From assembly GCA_017406465.1 (NCBI GenBank), contig JAFQYM010000048.1, positions 1 through 50,369 on the forward strand: a stretch of DNA of 50,369 nucleotides, read 5' to 3'. Origin of the DNA: Kiritimatiellia bacterium. Its GTDB lineage: Bacteria; Verrucomicrobiota; Kiritimatiellia; RFP12; UBA1067. The notes below the pieces were generated by a model that was not told where the DNA came from, ran no database searches, and worked only from the letters and a program-made list of their open reading frames with translations. This document shows, in pieces, positions 26,001 to 33,140 of the stretch. Both the position numbers and the translations under genes were made by a program. Numbering within the stretch: the stretch's first letter is position 1; each line of letters opens with the position of its first letter.

Positions 26001-27923
26001 GGAAGTCGTGGTAATCGTGCCGCCGTTGATCGCGAGACCGAACGGAAGCGTCTCGCCGTTCGCTGCGTATCCGAGAACAAGATCGCCCGCGCTCGTCGCA
26101 GCAAGCGTGCCGGTGACGGAAAGGGAGAGCCCGCCGAACGTCGTCCCGCCGGGAACTGAGAGCGTTGCGCCTGACACCACGGAAAGCGACGGAACCTTGG
26201 CACCGTCGACCACAGTCGCAAAGCCGTTCGCCATCGTCGAAGAACCGGCCGCAATCTCAAGCGATGCCGCGCCTTCGAGTTGGATCGCGGGAAGCAATGT
26301 TGCCTTCGAGACGCGGAGTGTCGCGCCGTCCTGTACGATGATCATCGCCCACGCCGGAATGCCCGCTCCTTCTGCGGTGATTTCGGCGGTGACATTGGAC
26401 GCAATTATCACGGTCGCGCCCGCAAGAGGAAGCGAACCGCTCTTCCATGCCGTTGCGTCGTTGATGTCGGTGATCGCGCCGCCCGAGCCGCCGTTGAAGA
26501 TGAGTTCGCTCGCGCCGATGGTCAGCGTGTCGCCCGATTCCGCGACGTTTACGCCGACGGACTCAAGGTCGGACTTGATCTTGGCGCGGAGCGTCGCGTC
26601 GGGCGTCGTGACAATCGCGTCGCCCTCTGAGAACGCCGCACCGTTGAGCGCGAACGTACCGCTTGCAACGCTGCCGCCGGCGGCGATTCCGCCGATGGAA
26701 AGCCCCGGCGCGCCGATCGTGACCGTGCCGGCATTGGAGATGTATTCAAGCGTCGTGTCCGCGTTCGGCAGCGTGAACGACTGTCCTGCCGCGACCTTGA
26801 GCGTGCCCATGGCAGTGCGCGTGTTCGCCGAGAACGTCGTCGTGCCGCTTCGGAGGTCGAGGGAATACGGAACATCCGCAAGCAGCAATGTGCCCGCGCC
26901 CGTTCGCGTGATGGCCGTGTAGTTCGTTCCGTCTGCGGATGGTTCGTAGATGAAGGGCACTTTCGTGTCCGTCTCCGTCGCCATGTCCAGTGTCTTGCCT
27001 GCGGCGACATTCAATGTGACGTCCGCTGTCGGCATGAACTTCGCATAGGCCGCACTTCCTGTGCCGCTTCTAAGACTGAACGACACATTGTTAGTCGCCG
27101 ACACGGTTCCGCCATAAAGCTCGATGCGGAAGTAGATGTTGTTTTGGTAGCCCAAGTTGCCGCCGATAATCCATGTTCCTGAATTCAGCTTGATAAGCGG
27201 CCTAAAGCTCCAGGCGTCGCTATAGCGATTGAATCCGCTGACAAACTCGAGAGAGCCGCCGTTAACATTGATCGGGAAGTCTCCGTTGCGGTTACAGTTG
27301 CGTGCTCTAGCAGAAGACCCGTAGACGAATCTGCCGCCCTCGTTTATCTCAAGCTGCATCCAGCGCGGATAGAAGTCCCCGTTTACGTAGATGACGCCAC
27401 CGTCGTGCAAAGTCCAGACGGTGTAGTTCGCCCCACTCCAGTTGTAGTTCTTGCCAATGTTCATCGTGCCGTTGAAGACGAGCGTGGCGTCGACGACCTC
27501 GACAGGGCTTGCAATCGACGAGTCGGACGTGCCGGATGAAACCGTCAGCGTTCCGTTCGTGAAGGCGGTGGCCTGTCCTGCGCCGGCAGACGAGAAGCTC
27601 CACTCCTTTATGGTGTAGTTGCCGCCGCCAAGATTGACGAACATCTTCATTCCGCCGCTTGACAGGGCATACACGCCGTCGCTTGTGGAATTCGGATAGT
27701 CTGCAGCCGGTGTCGCACCGTCCGCGCTCGTCGCCCAGTTCGCCGGATCATTCCATGCATGGTAGTCGCCGTCGTTCGCCGTCCAGTAGTAGTCGCCCCA
27801 TGCACACATTGTTACACAAACAGGCGCAATCGCTAAGAGACAATTTGCAGTTTTCGCTACCCAATTATGCAAAGATAAAAGTTCCGCAAATGTTTTCACT
27901 ATCGTTTTTGTCTTGCTTTTCAT
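23079..27923 (-). CDS. Giant secreted beta-repeat surface protein (1614 aa)
   Basis: 1614 residues. A long signal peptide (hydrophobic NCLLAIAPVCVTMCAWG near residue 30-45) precedes YYWTANDGDYHAW...NWATS, the W-rich N-terminal motif shared with the other giant proteins of this island. The body is Gly/Thr/Ala/Val-rich with short beta-strand periodicity, as in autotransporter-associated beta-helix proteins, but there is no C-terminal barrel. It contains two related modules, from about 485 and 1060, with the landmark SVPGGTTFGG at about 587 and 1157. The last 110 residues match the end of the 1361-aa protein, finishing GTGLQVLVR. Probable role: adhesion or glycan binding; enzymatic motifs not seen. 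AAAGG precedes the ATG. Confidence 0.8.
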   Translation of the reverse strand: MKSKTKTIVKTFAELLSLHNWVAKTANCLLAIAPVCVTMCAWGDYYWTANDGDYHAWNDPANWATSADGATPAADYPNSTSDGVYALSSGGMKMFVNLGGGNYTIKEWSFSSAGAGQATAFTNGTLTVSSGTSDSSIASPVEVVDATLVFNGTMNIGKNYNWSGANYTVWTLHDGGVIYVNGDFYPRWMQLEINEGGRFVYGSSARARNCNRNGDFPINVNGGSLEFVSGFNRYSDAWSFRPLIKLNSGTWIIGGNLGYQNNIYFRIELYGGTVSATNNVSFSLRSGTGSAAYAKFMPTADVTLNVAAGKTLDMATETDTKVPFIYEPSADGTNYTAITRTGAGTLLLADVPYSLDLRSGTTTFSANTRTAMGTLKVAAGQSFTLPNADTTLEYISNAGTVTIGAPGLSIGGIAAGGSVASGTFALNGAAFSEGDAIVTTPDATLRAKIKSDLESVGVNVAESGDTLTIGASELIFNGGSGGAITDINDATAWKSGSLPLAGATVIIASNVTAEITAEGAGIPAWAMIIVQDGATLRVSKATLLPAIQLEGAASLEIAAGSSTMANGFATVVDGAKVPSLSVVSGATLSVPGGTTFGGLSLSVTGTLAATSAGDLVLGYAANGETLPFGLAINGGTITTTSGNINFACPASGGTVTDLGGATWAITSATLTPDSTHGFNFGRNNPVAQTISVELSGTTLNYPKSGSFYCQGGVSVKFNNSSALIKANRTNNSDTASALYVENRAQLVFNDSELYWGAGLIDGSTGNGPFYLKPDEDGWQSLVLTNSVFFYHHLTSNHKAAIVVSNTTYTAEYSTYNYYMPFRGTLVNNTGVQYNAGYAVLNGDLTIRRRNSDSRTASMVMPANVPCSGAGGIHIAKPSGFNSIAFTINNGANTATGRLTADADCTITLAAGANWAGTVDYADNVTIADLGGATASEITVGGLNLAKPLVYRVWEDSNDKINFTGAGIVPNGYETQILLQNGYDPAAGTVFELGTVPAGFDLSSVINSNTKWTYSLASIENDDAHKTLRAVVANVDYTFDGGSGETPVVDLSDVGGWRCGIVPVGQDVAIDGVAVVATGDVPSFHSITLKNGAALSIQRSTGEEEYTGTTLPVVELRAGTSLTVGAGAIAAISDALTTYVASGEENILPQVTVEEDGELSVPGGTTFGGVSLSVAGTLAATTAGDLVLGYAAPGVTLPFALAVTSGTISNAFGNINFVCPATGGTVTAPAALVLTNATLKTASAYAYNFGVDNPASQIVDIVFDDTTLLYRGDADWATVPKIIGGGVKMTFTNGASLFRGNGETVAELTIRERAQLVFNSGTSFKFGHSRNADYSSGNGKVTIDPSEGVSSIVLNDGATMDIYREDGKSKAVLEVHGTATREKGYAGWNVAHPFINYKEVNLADAGSVLRFTWPSAYSEGWVDEYLKVRAKNQVVDSVPFVGLGSFVVDNDHLSAAKTLTLKGVHAAAGSLSVVPDKNVTLILDSGFGWAGTVVAGNVVVTNLAGDVASATVSFGALDLQADFPVKVWKTGDAVTTNDVLNVGSYINNGGKLVPTLVGEGEFAIGDEIVLGTINKTGTSPRLPAGWIAKRVAIDGDDANDNLILKRGTGLQVLVR

Positions 27924-27981
27924 GCTTTTACCTTTGATTGGTAGTTTAAGAATCGCACAAACTCTTCAAGATTTTGGAGAC

Positions 27982-27990
27982 ATTTTATCA
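27982..27990 (-). promoter_or_regulatory. Extended -10 upstream of the 1614-aa gene
   Basis: Minus-strand TGA-TAAAAT, about 60 nt before the ATG and only about 30 bases past the stop of the preceding gene. A weak GTGGCA lies upstream. Suggests the 1614-aa/propeller/glycosidase/DUF4832 operon has its own promoter. Confidence 0.4.
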
Positions 27991-28015
27991 TCAGGCCATC
28001 CTTGCCACTGCACCC

Positions 28016-31000
28016 TTACCTGACGAACAACATCAGACCGGGATGGTAGTTGGCGAGATAGAGCGTCTTGGACGTCTCGCCGTCGCCAATCCATTTGGCG
28101 CGGACATAGGCGATGGGCGCGTTGGAGACGACCCACGCCGCACTGGAACTGTCGTACTCGTACGGGACGGTGAGGACGGGGATATTGCCGGCCTCAAGTG
28201 CAGATTCAGAAATCTCCGAGGCGTCGATGGTTATGGTGCCTGAGGCTGAGAACTCAGTCGTGACCGTCTGCTTGGTGGTAGCAGAGGCCTTCACTGTCGC
28301 GCCGTCCGCGAGCGTCAGCCTGTTGACATTGTTGCCGGGCGTGAGCGTACCGGTCACTTGAAGCATGCCAGGAGAGTCGTAGTGAATCGTCCCGCCGTTG
28401 ACAAAGTTCTTCACTGACAAAACTCGGCCTTCGGTGATGCGCAACCCGCCGCCAGCGCCAATGGAAAGCGTACAGTCCGAACCAGTCGAATCCCTTACGC
28501 AAGTCAAATAACCGCGGTACACGTCAATCGTGCCGTCGCCAGTTATCGTCGCGTTGCTCAGCCAAAATTGCATGTTCGCGCCGTCGAGCGTAAGAGTGTT
28601 GTCGCCGAGTTCAAGCCGCGTCGCTTTGTGGCCGGGCGCAAGGATGCCGAAGTCCTTCTTGAATGTCGCCGTCGCATTGCCGTCGAGAATGAGCTGGACG
28701 GTCTGCATCTTGCTGTTTCCTATAACCTCACCGGAGTTTTCGAAGTTCGCGCCCTCAGCAAGCCTCACAGACACCGTGAGGTCTATTTGTCCGACCAGGT
28801 CGAACGTCGCGCCGGTCGCCACGCGAACCTCCTGGTTCACGCCATCGGGTATGAATGCATACGCGTTGCCGGCCTTGGTCGTGACGCTCGCGACCTTGAG
28901 CGTTCCGTTGCTGACGATGGTGACGCCGGTCGAGGCGTTGTCGAACGGCAGATAGGCCGTCCCCTCGCCAGTCTTGACGATTGTGCCGCTGTTCGAGATG
29001 TGGCCGATGCCGCTGATGCCCACCGCCGTAACGGTTTGGCCAGCGCTGACGTTCATAGTCGAACCGGACGCATCCATAAATTCTATCTTGCCGACGGAGA
29101 CATCCACATCCATCGTAAGCGTATAGTTGCCTGTCGCCGTGATGCGCACGTAGTCGTCTGCTGTGAGCGCATCATAGCCGCTGAAATCGCTCCAGTTCTT
29201 GTTGGCGTCGAGCGTCCACTCCACCGTCGGCGCCGCAGCATAGCAGATGAAGTCGCAGACGCCGTAGTCAGGTTCGGACGGCGAGGTCGTGACAGCACGC
29301 TTGTTTCCGTACGACATTGACATGTCCTGTTCAAGAAACACAGTGCCGATCGGCGTGCCTATATCCATGTAATATGCGCCGAGTGCCTTGGCATAAACGC
29401 CGCCGTCGCCGTTCGTAAACTCGACGGGCACGCACTTCGTCTCGTTGTTTACAATCTGAAACTCCACGACGAAGCTCGACAGGCTGCCGCCGCTGAAGTA
29501 GAACTTCTTGTTGTAGCCCTTGGCGGAGTCGAGCGCATCAAACCCACTATTCACAGATTTGCCGAAAAAGCGGGAGGTGAAGTCGGCCTCCTTGATCTCG
29601 TCTATCGTCTTGCCGGGAAAAACGAGGATGGGCGTAGCCGTGTTCAAGCCCACTGGCTCTGCGAGCGTGACGACGATCTTAGTCGGCGTCGCATCGTCGT
29701 CAAAGCCGACCGTCGAACCAGCGGCGCAGTTCACGAGCGTGATGTTGTTGGTGTCTGCTGCGGTCAGTCCATCAGCCTCGAGCACGTCGTATTCACCGCT
29801 CGCCAGAACCACCCTGCCGTCGATGACAAGCCCGTGGCCGAGAACCGCCGCCTTCGCGGTGGCGTTGGACGTGACGATCTTCGTGCCGAGTTCAATGGTT
29901 GTGCCGCCAGTGTAGTCGTTCGCTCCAGTGAGCGTGATGGTGCGGCCGCCCTTGAACTTCATCGCGCCCATGCCGGTCATTGCCGCCGCGATCGATATCT
30001 CTTTATTGTTGCTGTCTATCGTACCGCCGTTCGTACCGACCACGACCGTCAGGCCTGCACTATAGGCGATGAGTGTTCCTGACGACTTCGCCTTGAGAGT
30101 CCCTCCGTTGAAGGTAAATGTACCGGTGCCTGTCGCGCTAATACCAGCATGTGCGGTCACCGTGCCACCATTCAGAGTGAATGCGCCCGTGCCGCTGGCG
30201 CCTTTTGCGATTGTAAGTTCTGTTTTGACCTCCAGAGTTCCGTCGTTCATTGTGAACGTGCCCGTGGAACGTTCACCTGTACCAAGCCGCAGATAGTAGC
30301 ACGACCAGTCGCCGCCGTCTTTCACGACCGTGCCCGTGGAGTCCGTGCGAAAGCCCACGTTGAACACACGACCATCATGCGTCAGCTCAAGTGTCGTGGA
30401 ATCGGCCTTGAACGTGCAGTTGTCCCCGGAGACGTCGGCGACATTGAAGTCGTCGCCGACCGTCATGGTCGAGCCAGACACCGTCATCGAGGACGTTCCT
30501 TTCAACAGAATCCTGTTGACCATCATCGTAGAGTTCGTGATAAAAGCCGAGGACGAGCTGAGCATTCCAAGATCTTTGCCCCTGAAGTCAAGCGTCGCTT
30601 TATCGGCGACAAACACGCTTGAGCTTGCAAATTTCGGGTCGTATGTACCTCTTACATTCAACGTCACGTCAGACACTCCGTCTCCCACCTTCAGCCAGAG
30701 CGGATACTTGTCACCATCATTTCCATCTGAACCGGCAAACAGGCTCTTCTTGAATGTGTATGTGCCGGACTTGAGCCACAGCCAGCCGGCCTCGTAGTAG
30801 CCCAGCCAACCGTCATCCGTAAGGGTTAGGCCATAGGACGGGTCGGTCGCCTCGAAGATGTAGGGATTCTCGGCGGAGCTGCCTTTGCCGACATGGAGCA
30901 CCGTATTCGTGTATGAATCGTTCAGCGTGGCGGTTCTGCCGACTACGTTGCCATCACGGAAATACACCTTATCGTCACTTGTCGGCAGAGTGTCCCAGTT

Positions 31001-31168
31001 CCCCGCCGTATTCCAGTTCGAGTCACTTCCGTCGCCGCTCCAGTAGCGCTCCGCCGCGTAGCCGTCGAAGGTTGCGGCGAGCGCGACAGCGGCGGCAATC
31101 AAGATTCGCCTCACGGCTGCGAGATGACTTAGGGCTTCATCCCCGGAGTTCTTGATGGGTTTGCTCAT
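28016..31168 (-). CDS. Giant secreted beta-repeat surface protein (1050 aa)
   Basis: 1050 residues. Signal peptide (RRILIAAAVALAATFDGYA) then AERYWSGDGSDSNWNTAGNW, the motif common to this set. Repeats of the type GTFTMNDGTLEVKTELTIAK and GAFTLNGGTVTAH are typical autotransporter-associated beta-strand units (T-F-N-G-G-T-L), followed by LTGANDYTGGTTIELGT. A stretch near residue 510 (TPILVFPGKTIDEI) recurs in the about 2674-aa protein. The last residues NYHPGLMLFVR belong to the conserved 30-residue C-terminal block. No catalytic motif recognised. GGAG precedes the ATG, with an extended -10 at 31233-31238. Confidence 0.8.
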   Translation of the reverse strand: MSKPIKNSGDEALSHLAAVRRILIAAAVALAATFDGYAAERYWSGDGSDSNWNTAGNWDTLPTSDDKVYFRDGNVVGRTATLNDSYTNTVLHVGKGSSAENPYIFEATDPSYGLTLTDDGWLGYYEAGWLWLKSGTYTFKKSLFAGSDGNDGDKYPLWLKVGDGVSDVTLNVRGTYDPKFASSSVFVADKATLDFRGKDLGMLSSSSAFITNSTMMVNRILLKGTSSMTVSGSTMTVGDDFNVADVSGDNCTFKADSTTLELTHDGRVFNVGFRTDSTGTVVKDGGDWSCYYLRLGTGERSTGTFTMNDGTLEVKTELTIAKGASGTGAFTLNGGTVTAHAGISATGTGTFTFNGGTLKAKSSGTLIAYSAGLTVVVGTNGGTIDSNNKEISIAAAMTGMGAMKFKGGRTITLTGANDYTGGTTIELGTKIVTSNATAKAAVLGHGLVIDGRVVLASGEYDVLEADGLTAADTNNITLVNCAAGSTVGFDDDATPTKIVVTLAEPVGLNTATPILVFPGKTIDEIKEADFTSRFFGKSVNSGFDALDSAKGYNKKFYFSGGSLSSFVVEFQIVNNETKCVPVEFTNGDGGVYAKALGAYYMDIGTPIGTVFLEQDMSMSYGNKRAVTTSPSEPDYGVCDFICYAAAPTVEWTLDANKNWSDFSGYDALTADDYVRITATGNYTLTMDVDVSVGKIEFMDASGSTMNVSAGQTVTAVGISGIGHISNSGTIVKTGEGTAYLPFDNASTGVTIVSNGTLKVASVTTKAGNAYAFIPDGVNQEVRVATGATFDLVGQIDLTVSVRLAEGANFENSGEVIGNSKMQTVQLILDGNATATFKKDFGILAPGHKATRLELGDNTLTLDGANMQFWLSNATITGDGTIDVYRGYLTCVRDSTGSDCTLSIGAGGGLRITEGRVLSVKNFVNGGTIHYDSPGMLQVTGTLTPGNNVNRLTLADGATVKASATTKQTVTTEFSASGTITIDASEISESALEAGNIPVLTVPYEYDSSSAAWVVSNAPIAYVRAKWIGDGETSKTLYLANYHPGLMLFVR

Positions 31169-31232
31169 TTTCTATTCTCCTCCGTATTTTATGGGCACCT
31201 TGATTTTCTTTCCGCAAGCCTCCATGCCGTAA

Positions 31233-31241
31233 ATTATACCA
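31233..31241 (-). promoter_or_regulatory. Extended -10 promoter of the 1050-aa gene
   Basis: Minus-strand TGG-TATAAT (TATAAT at 31233-31238). There is no good -35, as expected for an extended -10. The predicted leader is about 58 nt with GGAG before the ATG. Confidence 0.55.
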
Positions 31242-31280
31242 TATTCAGTGCTGAAAATTGCCTACAAAAAAACGCCGACC

Positions 31281-31349
31281 TCAAAACGGTATCTTGTAAA
31301 TGCCGCCGGAGACGTCGTCGCCCGAGGTGCCGGACACCTGCCTATACGC
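31281..31349 (-). pseudogene. 3' remnant of a propeller-type gene
   Basis: Read on the minus strand this encodes VSGTSGDDVSGGIYKIPF followed by TGA. It matches GSSGNAGDDVSGDIYKISF inside the 834-aa propeller protein. At the nucleotide level 44 of 53 bases (31285-31337 against 21793-21845) are identical. It lies directly downstream of, and out of frame with, the GH109-like gene, whose stop is at 31342. It has no start of its own. Most likely the tail of a lost related gene joined to the GH109 gene by deletion. Confidence 0.55.
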
Positions 31350-32748
31350 TAAGGGCCGATTCGTCCTTCTGCACCCCAGTGCCGTCAAATCCCATTTTCG
31401 CGAGATCCACGTCGACGAGCCCGAGCGGCGGGGTCGTCTTCCATCCGCCGCGGGTGAAGTCGGGCACGTCCACCGAGCACGAGCGGTTTCGCACGGACTT
31501 TTCCGTCAGTTCGCAGAGCGAACACCACGACGCGAGGTCGTAGACGTTCATGTCTAACGGCAAGCCGTTCTGCAGGCAGTACGCCCAGCGAAGATCCATG
31601 AGGAAGTCCATTCCGCCGTGGCCACCCACCTTCTGCGCGATCTCCCCCGCTTTCTTCCAGAGCGGATGGGCGTACTTCGTGCGCCACTCGGCCGCAAGCT
31701 TCTTGTTGAATTCGTGGGCGCCTGCGCCGGGCTTTGTCTCGACGGCAAGTCGATACGGATAGTCGCAAAGCATGCCCTTCGTGCCGCTGATGAGGTTGAT
31801 GCGGCTGTAGGGACGCGGCGTGGAAACATCGTGCTGAACCATGATGGAACGACCCTTCGCCGTCTTGATCAGCGTGGTGTTCATGTCGCCCATCTGTATG
31901 TTCGCCGTTCTCCTCCAGTCATCGGGCTTCTTGATGGTCTCTCGCGCGTATGACGCAAAACCGGCGCTCTGGCTTTCGAGGGACACGAGGTAGTCGAAAC
32001 GATCGCCGCGATTGATGTCCATGTACTGGCAAATCGGACCAAGCCCATGCGTCGGGTACTGGTTGCCCTTGTGCGGGATGTTCCAGCGCAGGCGCCAGTT
32101 CAGGTAGTAGTCGTGCATGTTGTTCCAGCGCAGATCGTGGATGTATGCGCCCTCTCCATGCGTAAGTTCGCCGAGAAGCCCAAGGTGGCAGAGGTTGAAG
32201 GCGAGCATTTCGATTTCGCCATAGCAGCAGTTCTCAAGCTGCATGCAGTGACGCTTAGTCTTCTCGCTCGTCTCGACAAGCTCCCAGCACTCGTCGAGGG
32301 TCATCGCAGCGGGAACTTCCGTGAAGGCGTGCTTGCCGCCGCGCATCGCGCCGAGCGCAATGGGCGCATGGAGATGCCAGGGCGTCGCATTGTAGATGAC
32401 GTCGACGCCATCCCATTGGCAGAGATCCTTCCACGCCTCTTCGCCGACGAACTCGCGGGCTGCGGGCTTGCCGGCCTTCGCGAGATAATTGCGCTGCCAA
32501 ATGACCATTTCGTGACGAACATCGCACAACGCCGTGATCACTACGCCCGGAATCTGCGCAAGACGGTGCACTGCACCCTGCCCACGTCTGCCAAGTCCAA
32601 CGCAGCCGACGCGCACCTTTCTGAGCGGCGGCGCGGCGAAAGTGGCCATCTCGCCGCCGCCCGCGGCAAGTTCGCACCGTGCGCCGCCCGCAAGGGCGAC
32701 CGCGCCCATCCATAGAGTCCCTTTGAGAAAATCTCGTCTTCCTGTCAT
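31342..32748 (-). CDS. GH109-like Gfo/Idh/MocA glycosidase, Tat-exported
   Basis: 468 residues. Tat signal MTGRRDFLKGTLWMGAVALAGG, then the Rossmann NAD motif VGCVGLGRRGQG. The stretches MQLENCCYGEIEMLAFNLCH, GEGAYIHDLRWNN, YPTHGLGPICQYMDINRGDR and VQHDVSTPRPYSRINLISGT are those of GH109, NAD-dependent alpha-N-acetylgalactosaminidase-type enzymes able to act on blood-group-A-like ends. Ordinary Gfo/Idh/MocA dehydrogenases lack them. The length fits GH109. Substrate is inferred from the family. The very C-terminus (GVQKDESALSV) abuts a gene remnant and may have been altered. Own extended -10 promoter upstream. Confidence 0.85.
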   Translation of the reverse strand: MTGRRDFLKGTLWMGAVALAGGARCELAAGGGEMATFAAPPLRKVRVGCVGLGRRGQGAVHRLAQIPGVVITALCDVRHEMVIWQRNYLAKAGKPAAREFVGEEAWKDLCQWDGVDVIYNATPWHLHAPIALGAMRGGKHAFTEVPAAMTLDECWELVETSEKTKRHCMQLENCCYGEIEMLAFNLCHLGLLGELTHGEGAYIHDLRWNNMHDYYLNWRLRWNIPHKGNQYPTHGLGPICQYMDINRGDRFDYLVSLESQSAGFASYARETIKKPDDWRRTANIQMGDMNTTLIKTAKGRSIMVQHDVSTPRPYSRINLISGTKGMLCDYPYRLAVETKPGAGAHEFNKKLAAEWRTKYAHPLWKKAGEIAQKVGGHGGMDFLMDLRWAYCLQNGLPLDMNVYDLASWCSLCELTEKSVRNRSCSVDVPDFTRGGWKTTPPLGLVDVDLAKMGFDGTGVQKDESALSV

Positions 32749-32779
32749 GGCTTTACTCTCGCTTTAAATTTTGTTTAAC

Positions 32780-32809
32780 ATTATAACATCTTATTCCATG
32801 ATCTGCCAA
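32780..32809 (-). promoter_or_regulatory. Promoter of the GH109-like gene
   Basis: Minus-strand TTGGCA (32804-32809), 18-bp spacer, and TGT-TATAAT (TATAAT at 32780-32785), i.e. both a near-consensus -35 and an extended -10. Confidence 0.65.
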
Positions 32810-32872
32810 GCACTGGCGACACATCCAGAATTGCAAGCCGACAGCTGTCATCAGCTGCACTTCTGTCACAAG

Positions 32873-33059
32873 CCCCTGGACGATTTTTGCAGGCCCTTGG
32901 ACGGGACGACGCAACCCCCTGGACTATGACCGCAAAGGTACAGAGACCTTTGCTCCAAAGGTACAGGGACATTTGTATCAAAGACTACTGTACCTTTTAG
33001 CCCAAAGTCCAAGGGGTTTTAACTGCTCATCCAGGGGTTTTTTCCGTAAATCCAAGCAG
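32873..33059. repeat. Cluster of nested direct and inverted repeats
   Basis: Three direct copies of CCCCTGGAC or CCCTTGGAC (32873, 32894, 32916) face inverted copies GTCCAAGGGG (33007-33016) and ATCCAGGGG (33029-33037). Inside lie two direct 20-bp units (32933-32952 and 32956-32975, period 23) starting CAAAGGTACAG, and an inverted CTGTACCTTT (32988-32997) complementary to both AAAGGTACAG boxes (32934, 32957). The first 20-bp unit is itself a hairpin (AAAGGT/ACCTTT). No coding frame explains it. Confidence 0.8.
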
Positions 33060-33086
33060 TTTCCCAAAAAGCCCCGTGAAAACAGC

Positions 33087-33118
33087 ATGCGCCGGACGAC
33101 TAAGGCCGCCCGGCGCAT
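33087..33118 (-). terminator. Probable intrinsic terminator of the giant gene
   Basis: A 9-bp perfect stem (ATGCGCCGG 33087-33095 with CCGGCGCAT 33110-33118) begins 22 bases past the giant gene stop. On the minus strand it is followed by TTTT within 6 nt and by TTTTT further on. GC-rich stem plus T-tracts fits a Rho-independent terminator, with an imperfect U-run. Confidence 0.55.
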
Positions 33119-33140
33119 CTGTGGCATCGTAATCCTCGCC

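Larger units (their letters stand above)
32749..33140. other. 392-bp intergenic region: promoter, repeat cluster, terminator
   Basis: No gene is seen. From left to right it holds the GH109 promoter (32780-32809), a cluster of direct and inverted repeats (32873-33059), and the probable terminator of the giant gene (33087-33118). Confidence 0.7.
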
